Part shown: positions 48,853 through 59,753 of the stretch, in pieces | How positions within the stretch are numbered: the first letter of the stretch is position 1 | How the letters are laid out: each line of letters starts with the position of its first letter | Assembly (NCBI RefSeq): GCF_001295265.1 | Contig: NZ_LJOD01000007.1 | Span: 124,001-188,000 of the forward strand | DNA: 64,000 nucleotides | DNA from: Chryseobacterium indologenes | GTDB lineage: Bacteria; Bacteroidota; Bacteroidia; Flavobacteriales; Weeksellaceae | Direction of reading: 5' to 3' | Position numbers and translations under genes: made by a program | The notes under the pieces: generated by a model | Told to the model about the DNA's origin: nothing | Seen by the model: only the letters and a program-made list of their open reading frames with translations | Databases searched by the model: none

Positions 48853-49438
48853 ACTTTTGTGTTTTTAGTTCAAATTGTTCTATCGCCTGTTTTTTGCTGA
48901 TTAAAAAATCAATATCGTCATAGCCGTTAAGAAGGCATATTTTTTTATAAGGATCGAGTTCAAAGGTCTCAGTTTTCCCTTGGCAACTGATGGTTTGCTG
49001 TTCCACATCCACTGTGATTTCAGTATCAGGATTTTCTGTAATATTTTTTAAAATGTCTTTCAGGAACCCGTCAGAGACCTTTACAGGGAGAAGGCCGTTA
49101 TTCAGGGCATTTCCTTTAAAAATATCGGCAAAGTAACTGGATATAATAACTTTAAAACCGTAGTCCGTCAATGCCCATGCGGCATGTTCCCTGCTGCTTC
49201 CGCATCCGAAATTATTTCCTGCAATAAGGATTTCACCGCTGTATCCGGGATTATTCAGGACGAACTCCGGATCAGGTTCCCCTGTATTACTATTAAACCT
49301 CCAGTCCCTGAACAGATTTTCCCCAAAACCTTTCCGGTCTATGCTTTTAAGAAACCTCGCAGGAATAATCTGATCTGTATCTATATTTTCTGCCGGCAGC
49401 GGAACTGCGCGGGATTGTATTTGTTTTAATGGCTGCAT
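48833..49438 (-). CDS. leuD: 3-isopropylmalate dehydratase small subunit (LeuD)
   Basis: 201 residues of the aconitase swivel domain: [37 protein letters not shown] and [15 protein letters not shown]. With LeuC it moves the hydroxyl group of isopropylmalate. The C-terminus overlaps leuB by 20 bases. It follows leuC with a gap of 28 bases. Confidence 0.94.
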   Translation of the reverse strand: MQPLKQIQSRAVPLPAENIDTDQIIPARFLKSIDRKGFGENLFRDWRFNSNTGEPDPEFVLNNPGYSGEILIAGNNFGCGSSREHAAWALTDYGFKVIISSYFADIFKGNALNNGLLPVKVSDGFLKDILKNITENPDTEITVDVEQQTISCQGKTETFELDPYKKICLLNGYDDIDFLISKKQAIEQFELKTQKYEQKTV

Positions 49439-49466
49439 ATAGTGTTAAAAATATGTTTTTAAACCT

Positions 49467-50885
49467 TTAATTTAAACTTTCAAAAGCTGATATCTTCCCT
49501 TCAATAGCGGCTTTAGCAGCTGTAAGAGGACTGGCCAGTATCGTTCTGGCTCCCTGCCCCTGCCGGCCTTCAAAATTCCTGTTGGAAGTAGAAACACAAT
49601 ATTCGCCTTCCGGAATCTTATCATCATTCATAGCAAGACAAGCAGAACATCCTGGCTGACGGATCTGAAACCCTGCTTCATTAAAAATCCGGTCAAGACC
49701 TTCTTCATAAATCTGTTTTACCACCTGCTGAGACCCGGGAACAATCAAAGCCTTAACATTGTCCGCCTTGTTCTTTCCTTTAATGTATTGTGCCGCTGAC
49801 CTGAAATCTTCTATTCTTGCATTGGTACAGCTTCCGATAAATACATAATTCACTTTAATATCTGAAACGGTCTGTCCTGCTACCAATCCCATGTAGCGGA
49901 GGGCTTTTTCCTCAGATTCATTCTGTGGAACCGGAATTATTTCGTGGACAGAAATTCCCATTCCAGGGTTAGTTCCATAAGTAATCATAGGATGAATTTC
50001 AGATGCGTCAAAGCTCAGTTCCCGGTCAAATACAGCTCCCTCATCTGTTTTTAAAGTTTTCCAGTATGCCAGATCGGTTTCCCATTCTTCCCCCTGAGGT
50101 GCAAAAGGTTTTCCCTTCACATAAGCAAAAGTTATTTCATCCGGAGCAATCATACCGCCTCTTGACCCCATTTCGATACTCATATTGCAGACGGTCATTC
50201 TTCCCTCCATAGACATTTCTTCAAATACATTCCCTGCATACTCACAGAAATAACCTGTTCCGCCATCTGTTCCTATTTTAGAAATGATATAGAGGATCAC
50301 ATCTTTAGGCTGAACATTTTTATTCAATTTTCCGTTTACGGTAATCCTCATTGATTTAGGCTTATTCAAAAGCAGGCACTGGCTGGCAAAAACCTGAGCT
50401 ACCTGGCTGGTTCCTATTCCGAAAGCAATCGCTCCGAAAGCTCCGTGTGTAGACGTATGGCTGTCTCCGCATACAATACTCATTCCGGGACGGGTAATCC
50501 CCAGCTCCGGGGCAATAATGTGTACAATTCCCTGATACGGATGCCCAAGTCCGAAAAGCTCAATATTATTTTTCCTGCAGTTTTCTTCCAGCTGCTGAAC
50601 CTGATTCCGGGAAAGTTCATCCCGGATCGGCAGCTCCTGATCAAGTGTCGGAACATTATGATCAGCAGTGGCTACAATCTGTTCCGGTCTGAATATTTTC
50701 AGATTTCTGGCTTCGAGCTCTGCAAAGGCCTGGGGACTTGTTACTTCGTGAATAAGATGTTTATCAATATAGATAATCTGTGGACCGTCTGGAACCGTCT
50801 CCACAACGTGGGCATCCCACACTTTGTCAAAAAGAGTTTTTTTACTCGTATTCATTGCTATTCTGTCGTGATTATTCATCTTCAT
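49467..50885 (-). CDS. leuC: 3-isopropylmalate dehydratase large subunit (LeuC)
   Basis: 472 residues of the aconitase type with an iron-sulfur cluster site: [23 protein letters not shown] and [12 protein letters not shown]. With LeuD it isomerises 2- to 3-isopropylmalate. The start is uncertain: [21 protein letters not shown] has three candidate Mets; the one at 50855 (MNTSKKTLF) gives the normal size, while the first abuts the leuA stop directly. Cysteines for the 4Fe-4S cluster are present. Confidence 0.93.
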   Translation of the reverse strand: MKMNNHDRIAMNTSKKTLFDKVWDAHVVETVPDGPQIIYIDKHLIHEVTSPQAFAELEARNLKIFRPEQIVATADHNVPTLDQELPIRDELSRNQVQQLEENCRKNNIELFGLGHPYQGIVHIIAPELGITRPGMSIVCGDSHTSTHGAFGAIAFGIGTSQVAQVFASQCLLLNKPKSMRITVNGKLNKNVQPKDVILYIISKIGTDGGTGYFCEYAGNVFEEMSMEGRMTVCNMSIEMGSRGGMIAPDEITFAYVKGKPFAPQGEEWETDLAYWKTLKTDEGAVFDRELSFDASEIHPMITYGTNPGMGISVHEIIPVPQNESEEKALRYMGLVAGQTVSDIKVNYVFIGSCTNARIEDFRSAAQYIKGKNKADNVKALIVPGSQQVVKQIYEEGLDRIFNEAGFQIRQPGCSACLAMNDDKIPEGEYCVSTSNRNFEGRQGQGARTILASPLTAAKAAIEGKISAFESLN

Positions 50886-52049
50886 CTATCCTATTTTCCT
50901 GCTGAAAGTTTCCATCATCAGGTACAGGTCGTCATTTTTTACTTCTTTTTTTATATCGGCTATTTTTAAAAATTCCTGATACAGAAAATCAAGTTCATTT
51001 TTGGTTATATCATATCCGATATGTTTGAAACGGTACGCTAACGCTGAACGCCCGCTCCTTGCTGTAAGGACAATAGAAGATGCGTTCACTCCTACTTCCT
51101 CAGGATCAATAATTTCATAGGTTTCCCTGTTTTTGATAACACCATCCTGATGAATCCCGGAACTGTGGGCAAATGCGTTGGCTCCTACAATCGCTTTATT
51201 AGGCTGCACCGGCATTCCCATCAGATCTGAGACCATTAGGCTCATCTCATTAAGCATCCTGGAATTTACATCGGTATGCAGGTTTAAATGTTTATGCTGC
51301 TTCAGGATCATTACCACTTCTTCCAGAGCCGTATTTCCTGCTCTTTCTCCCAATCCGTTAATGGTGCATTCAATCTGACGGGCCCCATTGGCCGCTCCTG
51401 CAATGGAATTAGCTGTAGCCAGCCCCAGATCATTATGGCAATGGCAGGATAAAACAGCTTTTTCGATACCTTTTACATTTTCTTTCAGGTACCTTATTTT
51501 CTGACCGTATTCCTCAGGAAGACAATATCCTGTGGTATCCGGAATATTAAGAACCGTAGCCCCTGCTTTAATAACTTCCTCACAAACCTTTGCCAGATAG
51601 ACATTATCCGTTCTTCCGGCATCCTCTGCATAAAATTCGATATCTTCCACGTAATTTTTAGCATATTTTACAGCCTCAACAGCTCTTTCAAGAATATCCT
51701 CCCTGGTTGAGTTGAATTTATATCTGATATGAGAATCAGAAGTGCCAATTCCGGTGTGGATACGTGGCCTCTTTGCATATTTTAAAGCTTCTGCAGCAGT
51801 ATCAATATCTTTTCTGTTGGCTCTTGTCAGTCCGCACACTTTAGCATTCCGTATCAATTTTGAAATTTCTGAAACTGATTCAAAATCCCCGGGGCTTGAA
51901 ATCGGGAAACCAGCTTCTATTACATCAATCCCTAGTTCATCAAGGCTTTCGGCGATAATCAGCTTTTGCCGGGTATTCAGCTTACATCCGGGAACCTGCT
52001 CTCCATCTCTTAATGTGGTGTCAAAAATTTCAATTTTTTCAGAACTCAT
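50886..52049 (-). CDS. leuA: 2-isopropylmalate synthase, short form (LeuA)
   Basis: 387 residues: [14 protein letters not shown] (metal and catalytic loop), [13 protein letters not shown] and the TIM barrel to about 290, then [15 protein letters not shown]. The C-terminal leucine-binding regulatory domain of the long form (about 510 residues) is absent. It condenses 2-oxoisovalerate with acetyl-CoA, first step of leucine synthesis. It is the first gene of the operon with its own -7 box (52076-52083). The lack of the domain predicts weak or no leucine feedback by the classic route. Confidence 0.92.
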   Translation of the reverse strand: MSSEKIEIFDTTLRDGEQVPGCKLNTRQKLIIAESLDELGIDVIEAGFPISSPGDFESVSEISKLIRNAKVCGLTRANRKDIDTAAEALKYAKRPRIHTGIGTSDSHIRYKFNSTREDILERAVEAVKYAKNYVEDIEFYAEDAGRTDNVYLAKVCEEVIKAGATVLNIPDTTGYCLPEEYGQKIRYLKENVKGIEKAVLSCHCHNDLGLATANSIAGAANGARQIECTINGLGERAGNTALEEVVMILKQHKHLNLHTDVNSRMLNEMSLMVSDLMGMPVQPNKAIVGANAFAHSSGIHQDGVIKNRETYEIIDPEEVGVNASSIVLTARSGRSALAYRFKHIGYDITKNELDFLYQEFLKIADIKKEVKNDDLYLMMETFSRKIG

Positions 52050-52075
52050 AATTAATATTTTACTTAATTTTGATT

Positions 52076-52083
52076 CAAAACTA
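52076..52083 (-). promoter_or_regulatory. -7 box of the leucine operon
   Basis: CAAAACTA reads TAGTTTTG on the minus strand, a perfect TAnnTTTG about 27 bases before the leuA ATG. No attenuator-like leader peptide fits in the short leader. Confidence 0.6.
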
Positions 52084-52195
52084 CAGCTTACAATATTTTT
52101 TTATTTTCAATAATTCTGAAAATTACAATATCCAACAGCCGGCAAAATAACCGTATTTTATTAAAAACCAAGTAATTACAATTCATTAATTTACA

Positions 52196-53740
52196 ATGGC
52201 AGAATTGCAGAAAGATTTTTTGTTCGTCCTTGTCAAGTCTTTGACTACATCAGAAAAACGACAGTTCAAACTTTATGTGAACCGTCTCGGAATAAATACA
52301 GATGCAAAATTTCTGCTGCTGTTTTCAGAAATGGATAAAATGAAAGAATATGATGAAAATATTGTTATTGAGAAAAAGATATCCACCAAACAGCAATTAT
52401 CCAATCTTAAGGCCCATTTATACAAGCAGATCTTAGTCAGCCTGCGGATGAATCCCAGTCATCAGAATTACAGGATCCAGCTTCGTGAGCAGCTGGATTT
52501 CGCCAATATTCTATATCAGAAAGGACTTTATAAACAGGCTTTAAAAATATTGGATAAAACGAAGCAAACAGCTTTGGAACTGGATGAAAAAAGTATCGCT
52601 TCTGAAATTATTGACCTTGAAAAGGTAATTGAATCACAATTCATTACAAGAAGTATTGAAGGCCGCGCGGATGAACTGATCAGACAATCCCGCGAAGTAA
52701 GCAGACAAAATCATTACGCTACAGAACTCTCCAATCTTTCATTAAAACTGTACAGCGAAATGCTTACCCATGGCTATGCAAAAAATGATAAGGACCGGGA
52801 AGAAATACTGGAAATCTTCAATGCACAGATCCAAAATATCAATCCGGACCAGCTGAACTTCACAGAAAAACTATGGTATTTTAAAGCTCATGTCTGGAAA
52901 AACCAACTGTTACAGGAATATAAATATACCCTGAAATACGCCTACCAGTGGGTTGATCTGTTTCATAAAAAACCGGAAATGATCTTCAGCCATCCTGTAT
53001 GGTACATAAAAGGAAATACCTATCTCCTGAAAATCCTGTTCTTATATGGAAACATTGATATCCTGGAAGAACATTTTGAAAATTTCAATACCACAGTGAA
53101 TGCTGAAAACTTTGCTCAGAATGAGAACCTCCAGTCACTGATCTTTCTGACTCATTATAATACCCTCATGAACATTCATTTTGTAAAAGGTGAGTTTTTT
53201 GCAGGCACAAAGCTGATTCCGGAAATTGAACTGAAAATGGAACGCATGAAAGAAAAGATTGATGAACACCATTTCATGATTCTTTATCTGAAAATGGCAG
53301 CGATGTTTTTCGGAAGCAAAATGTATGACCAATCCATTGAATATTCCATGAAAGTGGTAGAATGCCGCGGAAATGTACAGGAAGACCTTCTCTTTCATAC
53401 AAGAATCCTCATTCTGATGGCCAAACATGAATCAGGGAATGATGAAGACTATGACGAGTTTATTACTTCTACATTAAAGTTTACCCGGAAAATGAAAAAG
53501 CCTGAAGAGTTCCATTATGAAAGCATCCGTTTTTTTAAAGAGCTTAATGGTCTGGTTTTAAACAAACAGCAGGAAGCATTTAAAGCATTTGATGAAAAAC
53601 TGGAAATCTTTTCCCAAAATGAATATTACAGAAGATCTCTTCTTTATATCGACATTCATGGCTGGGTAAAATCTAAGGTGAAAAATGTAGATGTGATTGA
53701 AATCATCAAGCAGAAAGTAAAATATAAAAGAAAAAGTTAG
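52196..53740 (+). CDS. Conserved helical protein of unknown function
   Basis: 514 residues, soluble and almost entirely helical, with repeated patterns such as QALKILDKTKQTALELDEKSIASEIIDLEKVI that resemble TPR-like hairpins. No catalytic motif or signal is seen. Related proteins occur in flavobacteria, in my recollection, but no function is established. It is alone on its strand, divergent from leuA and upstream of thrS, from which it is separated by a 420-bp gap with a hairpin. Confidence 0.65.
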   Translation: MAELQKDFLFVLVKSLTTSEKRQFKLYVNRLGINTDAKFLLLFSEMDKMKEYDENIVIEKKISTKQQLSNLKAHLYKQILVSLRMNPSHQNYRIQLREQLDFANILYQKGLYKQALKILDKTKQTALELDEKSIASEIIDLEKVIESQFITRSIEGRADELIRQSREVSRQNHYATELSNLSLKLYSEMLTHGYAKNDKDREEILEIFNAQIQNINPDQLNFTEKLWYFKAHVWKNQLLQEYKYTLKYAYQWVDLFHKKPEMIFSHPVWYIKGNTYLLKILFLYGNIDILEEHFENFNTTVNAENFAQNENLQSLIFLTHYNTLMNIHFVKGEFFAGTKLIPEIELKMERMKEKIDEHHFMILYLKMAAMFFGSKMYDQSIEYSMKVVECRGNVQEDLLFHTRILILMAKHESGNDEDYDEFITSTLKFTRKMKKPEEFHYESIRFFKELNGLVLNKQQEAFKAFDEKLEIFSQNEYYRRSLLYIDIHGWVKSKVKNVDVIEIIKQKVKYKRKS

Positions 53741-54161
53741 CTGTTTATAATCTGTTTTCCACAAATCCTATTGATTACAAATATCTTATAACATTTTTAA
53801 TCTTCACTGATTGAACTGCTGACATGAGCTAAAAAATTTCCGTTATAGATCTCAGAGCGCACAATGCAGGTCTATATTGAAAGTCTCCATATATAAAAAG
53901 TTTATTTTTGTTTGATTTCTGATGTTTTAGAGAAGAAATACGGCTCAATATACAAAGCGGCGTACTTCATGCTTTTTACTTCTTCTCTAAACAAGGAATT
54001 TGAATAATTTTTCCATGAAAATCTACTTATAAAACTCAATGATATCAAAAGCACAAATATCTTTTCTATTTTTTATATTAAATCTCATTCTAAATAGATG
54101 CTCATATAGTATATTATCTAAAAAATGCGTATTTTTGCATCTTAAAATTTCTTAGTAAACA
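53741..54161. other. 421-bp non-coding gap before thrS with a hairpin
   Basis: TTTAGAGAAGAA (53926-53937) and TTCTTCTCTAAA (53980-53991) are perfect 12-bp arms separated by 42 bases. No terminator for the preceding gene is clear. The rest is AT-rich without coding frames. The hairpin lies about 170 bases upstream of thrS, before its promoter box, so it is probably not in the thrS leader. Confidence 0.5.
54130..54137 (+). promoter_or_regulatory. -7 box of thrS
   Basis: TATTTTTG, a perfect TAnnTTTG, 24 bases before the ATG at 54162. Confidence 0.65.
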
Positions 54162-56081
54162 ATGATAAAAATTACACTTCCAGACAATAGCGTCAAAGAA
54201 TTCGAAGGAGAAGTTACTCCTTTAGATGTGGCAAAATCTATCAGCGAGGGATTGGCTAGAAATACCATTTCCGCAGTTGTAAACGGTAAACAAGTAGAAA
54301 CCACCACACCTATAACGACGGATTCAACGGTACAGCTGCTTACCTGGAATGATGATCTTGGAAAGAAAGCGTTCTGGCATTCTTCTGCCCACCTTCTGGC
54401 ACAGGCAATCCTTGAGTTTTATCCTAATGCTAAGCTGACCATTGGTCCCGCTATTGAAAGCGGATTCTATTATGACGTAGACTTCGGAGACGAAAGCTTA
54501 TCTGAAAAAGACTTTGAGAAGATTGAAAAGAAAGTATTGGAAAATGCTAAAAAAGGTTCAACATTCTCATTATACCCTGTTTCTAAAGAAGAAGCATTGA
54601 AGGTGTATGCAGATAATCCTTATAAAGTAGAACTGATCTCTAATCTTAATGACGGAGAGATCACTTTTGTAACTCATGATGATTTCACGGATTTATGCCG
54701 TGGCGGCCATATTCCTAACACCAGTATCGTAAAAGCAGTTAAGATTTTAAATGCTGCCGGAGCTTACTGGAGAGGAAATGAGAAAAACCCTCAGCTGACA
54801 AGAGTTTACGGTATTTCTTTCCCTAAACAGAAAGATCTTACTGAATATCTTGAAAGACTGGAGGAAGCCAAAAGAAGAGACCACAGAAAACTAGGTAAAG
54901 AGCTTGGAATTTTTGCATTTTCTGAGAAAGTAGGTGCCGGGCTTCCGTTATGGCTTCCAAAAGGAACCGCTTTGAGAAGAAAACTTGAAAATTTCCTTTC
55001 TGCAGCTCAGAAAAAAGGTGGTTATGAATTCGTAATGTCTCCTCATATCGGGGCAAAAGAATTATATGTAACTTCCGGACACTGGGATAAATACGGAGCA
55101 GACAGCTTCCAGCCGATCAAAACTCCGAATGAAGGAGAAGAATTCATGCTGAAGCCAATGAACTGCCCTCACCACTGCGAAATCTATAAAACTTCGCAAT
55201 GGAGCTACAGGGATCTTCCGAAAAGATATGCCGAATTTGGTACTGTTTACAGATATGAGCAAAGCGGAGAGCTTCACGGGCTGACAAGAGTTCGTGGTTT
55301 TACTCAGGATGATGCCCACCTTTTCTGTACTCCGGATCAGCTTTTAGGTGAATTTGAAGCGGTAATTGATCTTGTTCTTTATGTGTTCAGGTCTTTAGGT
55401 TTTGAAGACTTTGTGACCCAGGTATCTTTAAGAGATCCTGATAACAGAGAAAAATATATCGGTTCTGATGAGAACTGGGAAAAAGCAGAAAATGCCATCA
55501 TTACAGCTGCTAAAAACAAAAACCTTAAAACGGTAATAGAATACGGTGAAGCTGCATTCTACGGACCAAAACTGGATTTCATGGTGAAAGACGCTTTAGG
55601 AAGAAGATGGCAGCTTGGAACCATCCAGGTTGACTACAATTTACCGGAAAGGTTTGATCTTCACTACATCGGAAACGATAATGAAAAGCACAGACCGGTC
55701 ATGATCCACAGAGCTCCTTTTGGTTCTATGGAACGTTTTATCGCCATCCTTTTGGAGAATACTGCAGGAGATTTCCCTTTATGGCTGAGCCCTGATCAGT
55801 TTATAATTCTTCCGATCAGTGAAAAATATGTAGATTATGCAAAAAAAGTTTCACAATTTTTGGAAAATCACGATATTAGCGGTCAGATTGACGACAGAAA
55901 TGAGAAGACAGGGAAAAAGATCCGTGATGCTGAATTGAACAAGATTCCATTCATGCTTGTAGTAGGTGAAAATGAAGAAAAAGACGGCACAATTTCTGTA
56001 AGAAGACGCGGCGAAGGAGACCTTGGAGTAATGAATATGGAAGATTTTGTTTCTTACTTCAAAAAGGAATCAGCCATCTAA
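54162..56081 (+). CDS. thrS: Threonyl-tRNA synthetase
   Basis: 639 residues, full length: TGS domain (1-60), editing/SAD domain with [11 protein letters not shown] (H73, H77) and CRGGHIPNT, class II catalytic core with [42 protein letters not shown] and [17 protein letters not shown], then an anticodon-binding end ([15 protein letters not shown]). It charges tRNA-Thr. It is followed 90 bp later by infC, the common thrS-infC order. No T-box or operator-like leader is seen. Confidence 0.96.
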   Translation: MIKITLPDNSVKEFEGEVTPLDVAKSISEGLARNTISAVVNGKQVETTTPITTDSTVQLLTWNDDLGKKAFWHSSAHLLAQAILEFYPNAKLTIGPAIESGFYYDVDFGDESLSEKDFEKIEKKVLENAKKGSTFSLYPVSKEEALKVYADNPYKVELISNLNDGEITFVTHDDFTDLCRGGHIPNTSIVKAVKILNAAGAYWRGNEKNPQLTRVYGISFPKQKDLTEYLERLEEAKRRDHRKLGKELGIFAFSEKVGAGLPLWLPKGTALRRKLENFLSAAQKKGGYEFVMSPHIGAKELYVTSGHWDKYGADSFQPIKTPNEGEEFMLKPMNCPHHCEIYKTSQWSYRDLPKRYAEFGTVYRYEQSGELHGLTRVRGFTQDDAHLFCTPDQLLGEFEAVIDLVLYVFRSLGFEDFVTQVSLRDPDNREKYIGSDENWEKAENAIITAAKNKNLKTVIEYGEAAFYGPKLDFMVKDALGRRWQLGTIQVDYNLPERFDLHYIGNDNEKHRPVMIHRAPFGSMERFIAILLENTAGDFPLWLSPDQFIILPISEKYVDYAKKVSQFLENHDISGQIDDRNEKTGKKIRDAELNKIPFMLVVGENEEKDGTISVRRRGEGDLGVMNMEDFVSYFKKESAI

Positions 56082-56172
56082 GTTAAAATTAAAGTATCGG
56101 GAGATTAATCATTACTGAGTCTCTCAATCTTTATGATATAAAATAGCAATTAACCAATAAAATTATAATACA

Positions 56173-56733
56173 ATAGCACAAAGATTTAACAACAGGGGCC
56201 CACAGAGACGTCCGGTACAGGAGGACGCACACTTGATCAACGATAAAATTCGTGTGAGAGAGCTTCGTTTGGTGGGCGATAACGTAGAGCCGGGAGTTTA
56301 TCCAATTGATAAAGCAAGACAGCTTGCCACAGAGCAGGAGCTTGATCTGGTAGTAATCTCCGATAAGGCTGAGCCTTTTATTGCAAGAATATTAGACTAT
56401 AAAAAGTTTTTATACGAGCAAAAGAAAAAGCAGAAGGAACTTAAGGCCAAGCAGGTAAAAGTGGTAGTAAAAGAGATCCGTTTCGGACCTCAGACTGATG
56501 ACCACGATTATGAATTCAAGAAAAAGCATGCTGAAAAATTCCTTGAAGAAGGTTCAAAATTAAAGACCTACGTATTTTTTAAAGGACGTTCGATTATCTT
56601 TAAAGACCAGGGAGAAATCTTACTTCTGAAACTTGCTCAGGAACTGGAGCACGTTGGCAAAGTAGACCAGCTTCCAAAGCTTGAAGGAAAAAGAATGATC
56701 ATGATGATGAGTCCTAAAAAACCAGCTAAGTAA
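56173..56733 (+). CDS. infC: Translation initiation factor IF-3, probable AUA start
   Basis: IF-3 is normally longer than the 166 residues from the TTG at 56233. In the same frame the codons from ATA at 56173 read [20 protein letters not shown] before [21 protein letters not shown], an Arg-rich N-terminus typical of flavobacterial IF-3; an in-frame TAA lies 15 bases before 56173. So the start is probably AUA (186 residues). IF-3 is known to favour rare start codons for self-control. [25 protein letters not shown] and the C-domain follow. IF-3 keeps the small subunit free and checks start codons. Confidence 0.82.
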   Translation: MAQRFNNRGPQRRPVQEDAHLINDKIRVRELRLVGDNVEPGVYPIDKARQLATEQELDLVVISDKAEPFIARILDYKKFLYEQKKKQKELKAKQVKVVVKEIRFGPQTDDHDYEFKKKHAEKFLEEGSKLKTYVFFKGRSIIFKDQGEILLLKLAQELEHVGKVDQLPKLEGKRMIMMMSPKKPAK

Positions 56734-56737
56734 ATAT

Positions 56738-56773
56738 AAAAAAGCTATCTCAAACGAGGTAGCTTTCTTTTTT
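56738..56773 (+). terminator. Terminator after infC
   Basis: AAAGCTATCTC and GAGGTAGCTTT pair with one mismatch across AAAC, followed by CTTTTTT. It ends the thrS-infC transcript, so infC is not joined to rpmI here. Confidence 0.8.
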
Positions 56774-56983
56774 CCGTTTATTTGACTGAAATGTAGATAT
56801 TATATCACCTTACTTGAAGCAGACTAAACTTTCCATACGGCTTGAAGGCTGATTTTGCTTTATTACATTAACCTTAAATATTATCCTATATCAATATTCT
56901 GTGAAAAAATTAGCCCTACATTTGCTATACTCTCAATACGCCAGAATATTTACCATACTATTAATAACTAAAAAAGCAGAACA

Positions 56984-57808
56984 ATGAGCACATTTCAATT
57001 AAAAGACGGAACAGAGATCTATTACAAAGACTGGGGAAAAGGACAGCCTGTATTCTTTCATCACGGATGGCCTTTATCAGGAGACGACTGGGACACACAG
57101 ATGTTTTTCTTCCTGGAAAAAGGGTTTCGTGTAATTGCCCATGACCGTAGAGGTCACGGCAGGTCCAGCCAGGTAGAAACAGGGCATGATATGGATACTT
57201 ACGCATCAGATGTAGCAGAACTTACGGAATTTCTGGATCTGAAGGATGCTATTCATGTCGGGCATTCTACAGGAGGTGGAGAAGCCATCCGGTACGCAGC
57301 AAAATACGGAGGAAACGGAAGAGTTTCAAAAGTAGTATTAATCAGTGCCGTACCTCCTATCATGGTACAAAGTGAAAGTAATCCTGAAGGAACACCAATC
57401 TCGGTATTCGATGATATCCGCTATAATACCGCTAACAACAGGTCTCAATTTTATATTGACATTACGCTTCCTTTCTATGGATTTAACAGAGAAGGAGCCA
57501 ACGTATCGGAAGGAATCCGCAGAAACTGGTGGAGACAGGGAATGATGGGGTCTATAAAGGCGCATTATGACTGTGTTAAAGTATTTTCTGAAACAGATTT
57601 TACAGAAGATCTTAAAAGTGTTGATTTTCCTGTACTGGTAATGCATGGTGAAGATGACCAGATTGTTCCTTATAAGGATTCAGCGGTTAAATCTGCACAG
57701 CTTCTTAAAAATGGAAAGCTAATAACTTATCCTGGCTTCCCCCACGGTATGCCAACCACAGAAGCAGAGACAATTAATAAAGATCTGCTGGAATTTTTCA
57801 ATTCATAG
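56984..57808 (+). CDS. Alpha/beta hydrolase (non-haem haloperoxidase/esterase type)
   Basis: 274 residues. The catalytic triad is S95 in VGHSTGGGE, D225 in HGEDDQIVP and H254 in FPHGMPT; the oxyanion region is HHGWPLSGDDW. It belongs to the group called non-haem chloroperoxidases, which in practice are esterases with perhydrolase side activity. The substrate is unknown. It lies between infC and rpmI with its own strong terminator, so it is not part of the translation operon. Confidence 0.88.
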   Translation: MSTFQLKDGTEIYYKDWGKGQPVFFHHGWPLSGDDWDTQMFFFLEKGFRVIAHDRRGHGRSSQVETGHDMDTYASDVAELTEFLDLKDAIHVGHSTGGGEAIRYAAKYGGNGRVSKVVLISAVPPIMVQSESNPEGTPISVFDDIRYNTANNRSQFYIDITLPFYGFNREGANVSEGIRRNWWRQGMMGSIKAHYDCVKVFSETDFTEDLKSVDFPVLVMHGEDDQIVPYKDSAVKSAQLLKNGKLITYPGFPHGMPTTEAETINKDLLEFFNS

Positions 57809-57832
57809 ATTTCAGCTCATAAAAAAATCCCA

Positions 57833-57860
57833 CTGCAGGCATTCCGTCTGCAGTTTTTCT
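57833..57860 (+). terminator. Terminator after the alpha/beta hydrolase gene
   Basis: ACTGCAG and CTGCAGT pair across 9 bases, followed by TTTTC. Confidence 0.8.
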
Positions 57861-57945
57861 TTTTTAGGAGGCAGTTTTTTTGTTATTTTGCAACCGGAAT
57901 TCCTGAAAGGTTTGGGAAACTCTGCGCTAAAAAACTGACACATTC

Positions 57946-59724
57946 ATGAAATTCGGATATCGACTTTTTTTCATTCTTTCCCTTATTGTATTTTTACTGA
58001 CCTGCTACTTCTACTACCCTTTTTTCTCAGACGACAGCCTGATCTCTCTTCGATATGCACAGCGTTTTTTAGAAGGTAAAGGATTGAGCTGGAACGACGG
58101 CCATCCTGTGGAAGGATATTCCAATCTTCTTTGGGTTCTCGGAGTTTCTTTATTGGGAAAACTGGGCATTGATCTCATTGTTTCAGCAAGGATATTAGGG
58201 ATTCTCTGTACGGTTGGGATGATAGGCATCATTCTCCGATACTTCAGCCAACAGCCTGTAAAAAAGGAGATTGTATTTTTTGCCGTGGGATTATTGGTGA
58301 CAACACCTACCCTTGCTGTATGGGCAGTCGGGGGTCTGGAGCAGCCCCTATATGTACTGCTGGTTACCCTGGTTATCATTGAAGTTTTAAAAATCATCAA
58401 TACCGGAAGTCTGAAAAGAGGACTTTACCTTTCTTTATGGCTGGGACTGCTTGCCCTTACCAGACCGGATGGATTTTTATTTACCCTTCTGGCTTCATTC
58501 TTCCTGTTAGCTGTAAATCTCAAAAACAGAAGCAAAGCAGCTAAAATAGCTCTTTTCAGTTTTATTCTCCCTTCTCTGTTTCTTTTGGGACAATTGGCTT
58601 TCCGGTATACTTATTATGGTGAAATTGTTCCTAATACGGCACTAGTTAAAGTAAAAGTCACCTTTCATCATATTCTGAGAGGCGGATATTATCAGCTTAG
58701 AGCATTTGCCGGAACCCTGATTATCTCTTCCCTGGGTCTGTATTTTTTATATATTCTTGTCTTCAGGAAAAAAAGTTTGTCCGGATTCTACCTTTTATTA
58801 AATATGATAGCATGGGCAGGCTATGTAACCTTAGTCGGAGGTGATATTTTCCCTGCCAACAGGCATTATTATGTTCTGCTTATTTTCTTTACGTTTGCTA
58901 TTATTTTAGGGCTGAACTCTTTCTCCCAATTCAACTTTAAACAAAGAAAAATACAGGCTGTGCTGATTCTGGCACTGATTATTAATGCTGTTATACAGCT
59001 GTTTATTCCGCAGAATTACAGAGCGGCCAAAGAAAGATGGGAGTTCCGTGGGATGGAATTAGGCAAAGAGCTCAAAAGCACATTCCCGGATAACACTCTG
59101 ATTGCAGTTACCGCAGCAGGATGTATTCCCTATTCATCAGAACTTCCGACTGTAGATATGCTAGGGTTAAATGATTATTACCTTCCGAGGCATCCGCCTG
59201 CTAATTTTGGAAACGGAGCTTTAGGGCATGAATTGGGAGATGCCAACTATGTTCTTAAAAGAAATCCCGGAATCATTATTTTCAACACCGGCAGTATTCC
59301 TTTTTTCTCTTTCGGAGAACAGATGGCTAAAGATCAAAGATTTACGGACCGGTATGATCGTGTTGACCTCAGGTTAAAAAATGAAGATTATATTCTCTAT
59401 TTTAATAAATATGATAAGAATACGGGAATAAATACGGATAAAAATGAACTGAAAATTCCTGGTTATTTCTTTAAAAATACCACTGATACTTTAAGTATTT
59501 TCAGACAGAACAAGCTTGTAAAGAATATGATTAAAGGAAATATCTATACTGTGGTTCTGAAATCTATTCCGCTTAAAAAATGGTCTGTAAAATCAATCAA
59601 TCATCAGAAAGATAATGGTAAACTTCAGAGTACTATTGTACAGGATGGCGAAGTGATGAGGATATCCGTTATTCCTTCCCACAATATTTTATTAGAATCT
59701 CTGGTATTACAGGCTAAAGATTAA
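57946..59724 (+). CDS. GT-C-like multi-spanning membrane glycosyltransferase candidate
   Basis: 592 residues with about eleven hydrophobic helices and a soluble C-terminal part. The first loop DDSLISLRYAQRFLEGKGLSW and HPVEGYSNLLW resembles the acidic-residue loop of GT-C sugar transferases that use lipid-linked donors (AftB-like). It probably adds a sugar at the outer face of the inner membrane. The donor and acceptor are unknown; other surface-sugar genes are not seen nearby. Family call is by pattern. Confidence 0.7.
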   Translation: MKFGYRLFFILSLIVFLLTCYFYYPFFSDDSLISLRYAQRFLEGKGLSWNDGHPVEGYSNLLWVLGVSLLGKLGIDLIVSARILGILCTVGMIGIILRYFSQQPVKKEIVFFAVGLLVTTPTLAVWAVGGLEQPLYVLLVTLVIIEVLKIINTGSLKRGLYLSLWLGLLALTRPDGFLFTLLASFFLLAVNLKNRSKAAKIALFSFILPSLFLLGQLAFRYTYYGEIVPNTALVKVKVTFHHILRGGYYQLRAFAGTLIISSLGLYFLYILVFRKKSLSGFYLLLNMIAWAGYVTLVGGDIFPANRHYYVLLIFFTFAIILGLNSFSQFNFKQRKIQAVLILALIINAVIQLFIPQNYRAAKERWEFRGMELGKELKSTFPDNTLIAVTAAGCIPYSSELPTVDMLGLNDYYLPRHPPANFGNGALGHELGDANYVLKRNPGIIIFNTGSIPFFSFGEQMAKDQRFTDRYDRVDLRLKNEDYILYFNKYDKNTGINTDKNELKIPGYFFKNTTDTLSIFRQNKLVKNMIKGNIYTVVLKSIPLKKWSVKSINHQKDNGKLQSTIVQDGEVMRISVIPSHNILLESLVLQAKD

Positions 59725-59735
59725 ATCTTTTTTTG

Positions 59736-59743
59736 TATCTTTG
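59736..59743 (+). promoter_or_regulatory. -7 box of rpmI-rplT
   Basis: TATCTTTG, a perfect TAnnTTTG. The leader to rpmI at 59818 would be about 68 nt and begins near a hairpin. Confidence 0.65.
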
Positions 59744-59753
59744 CAAACTGTTA

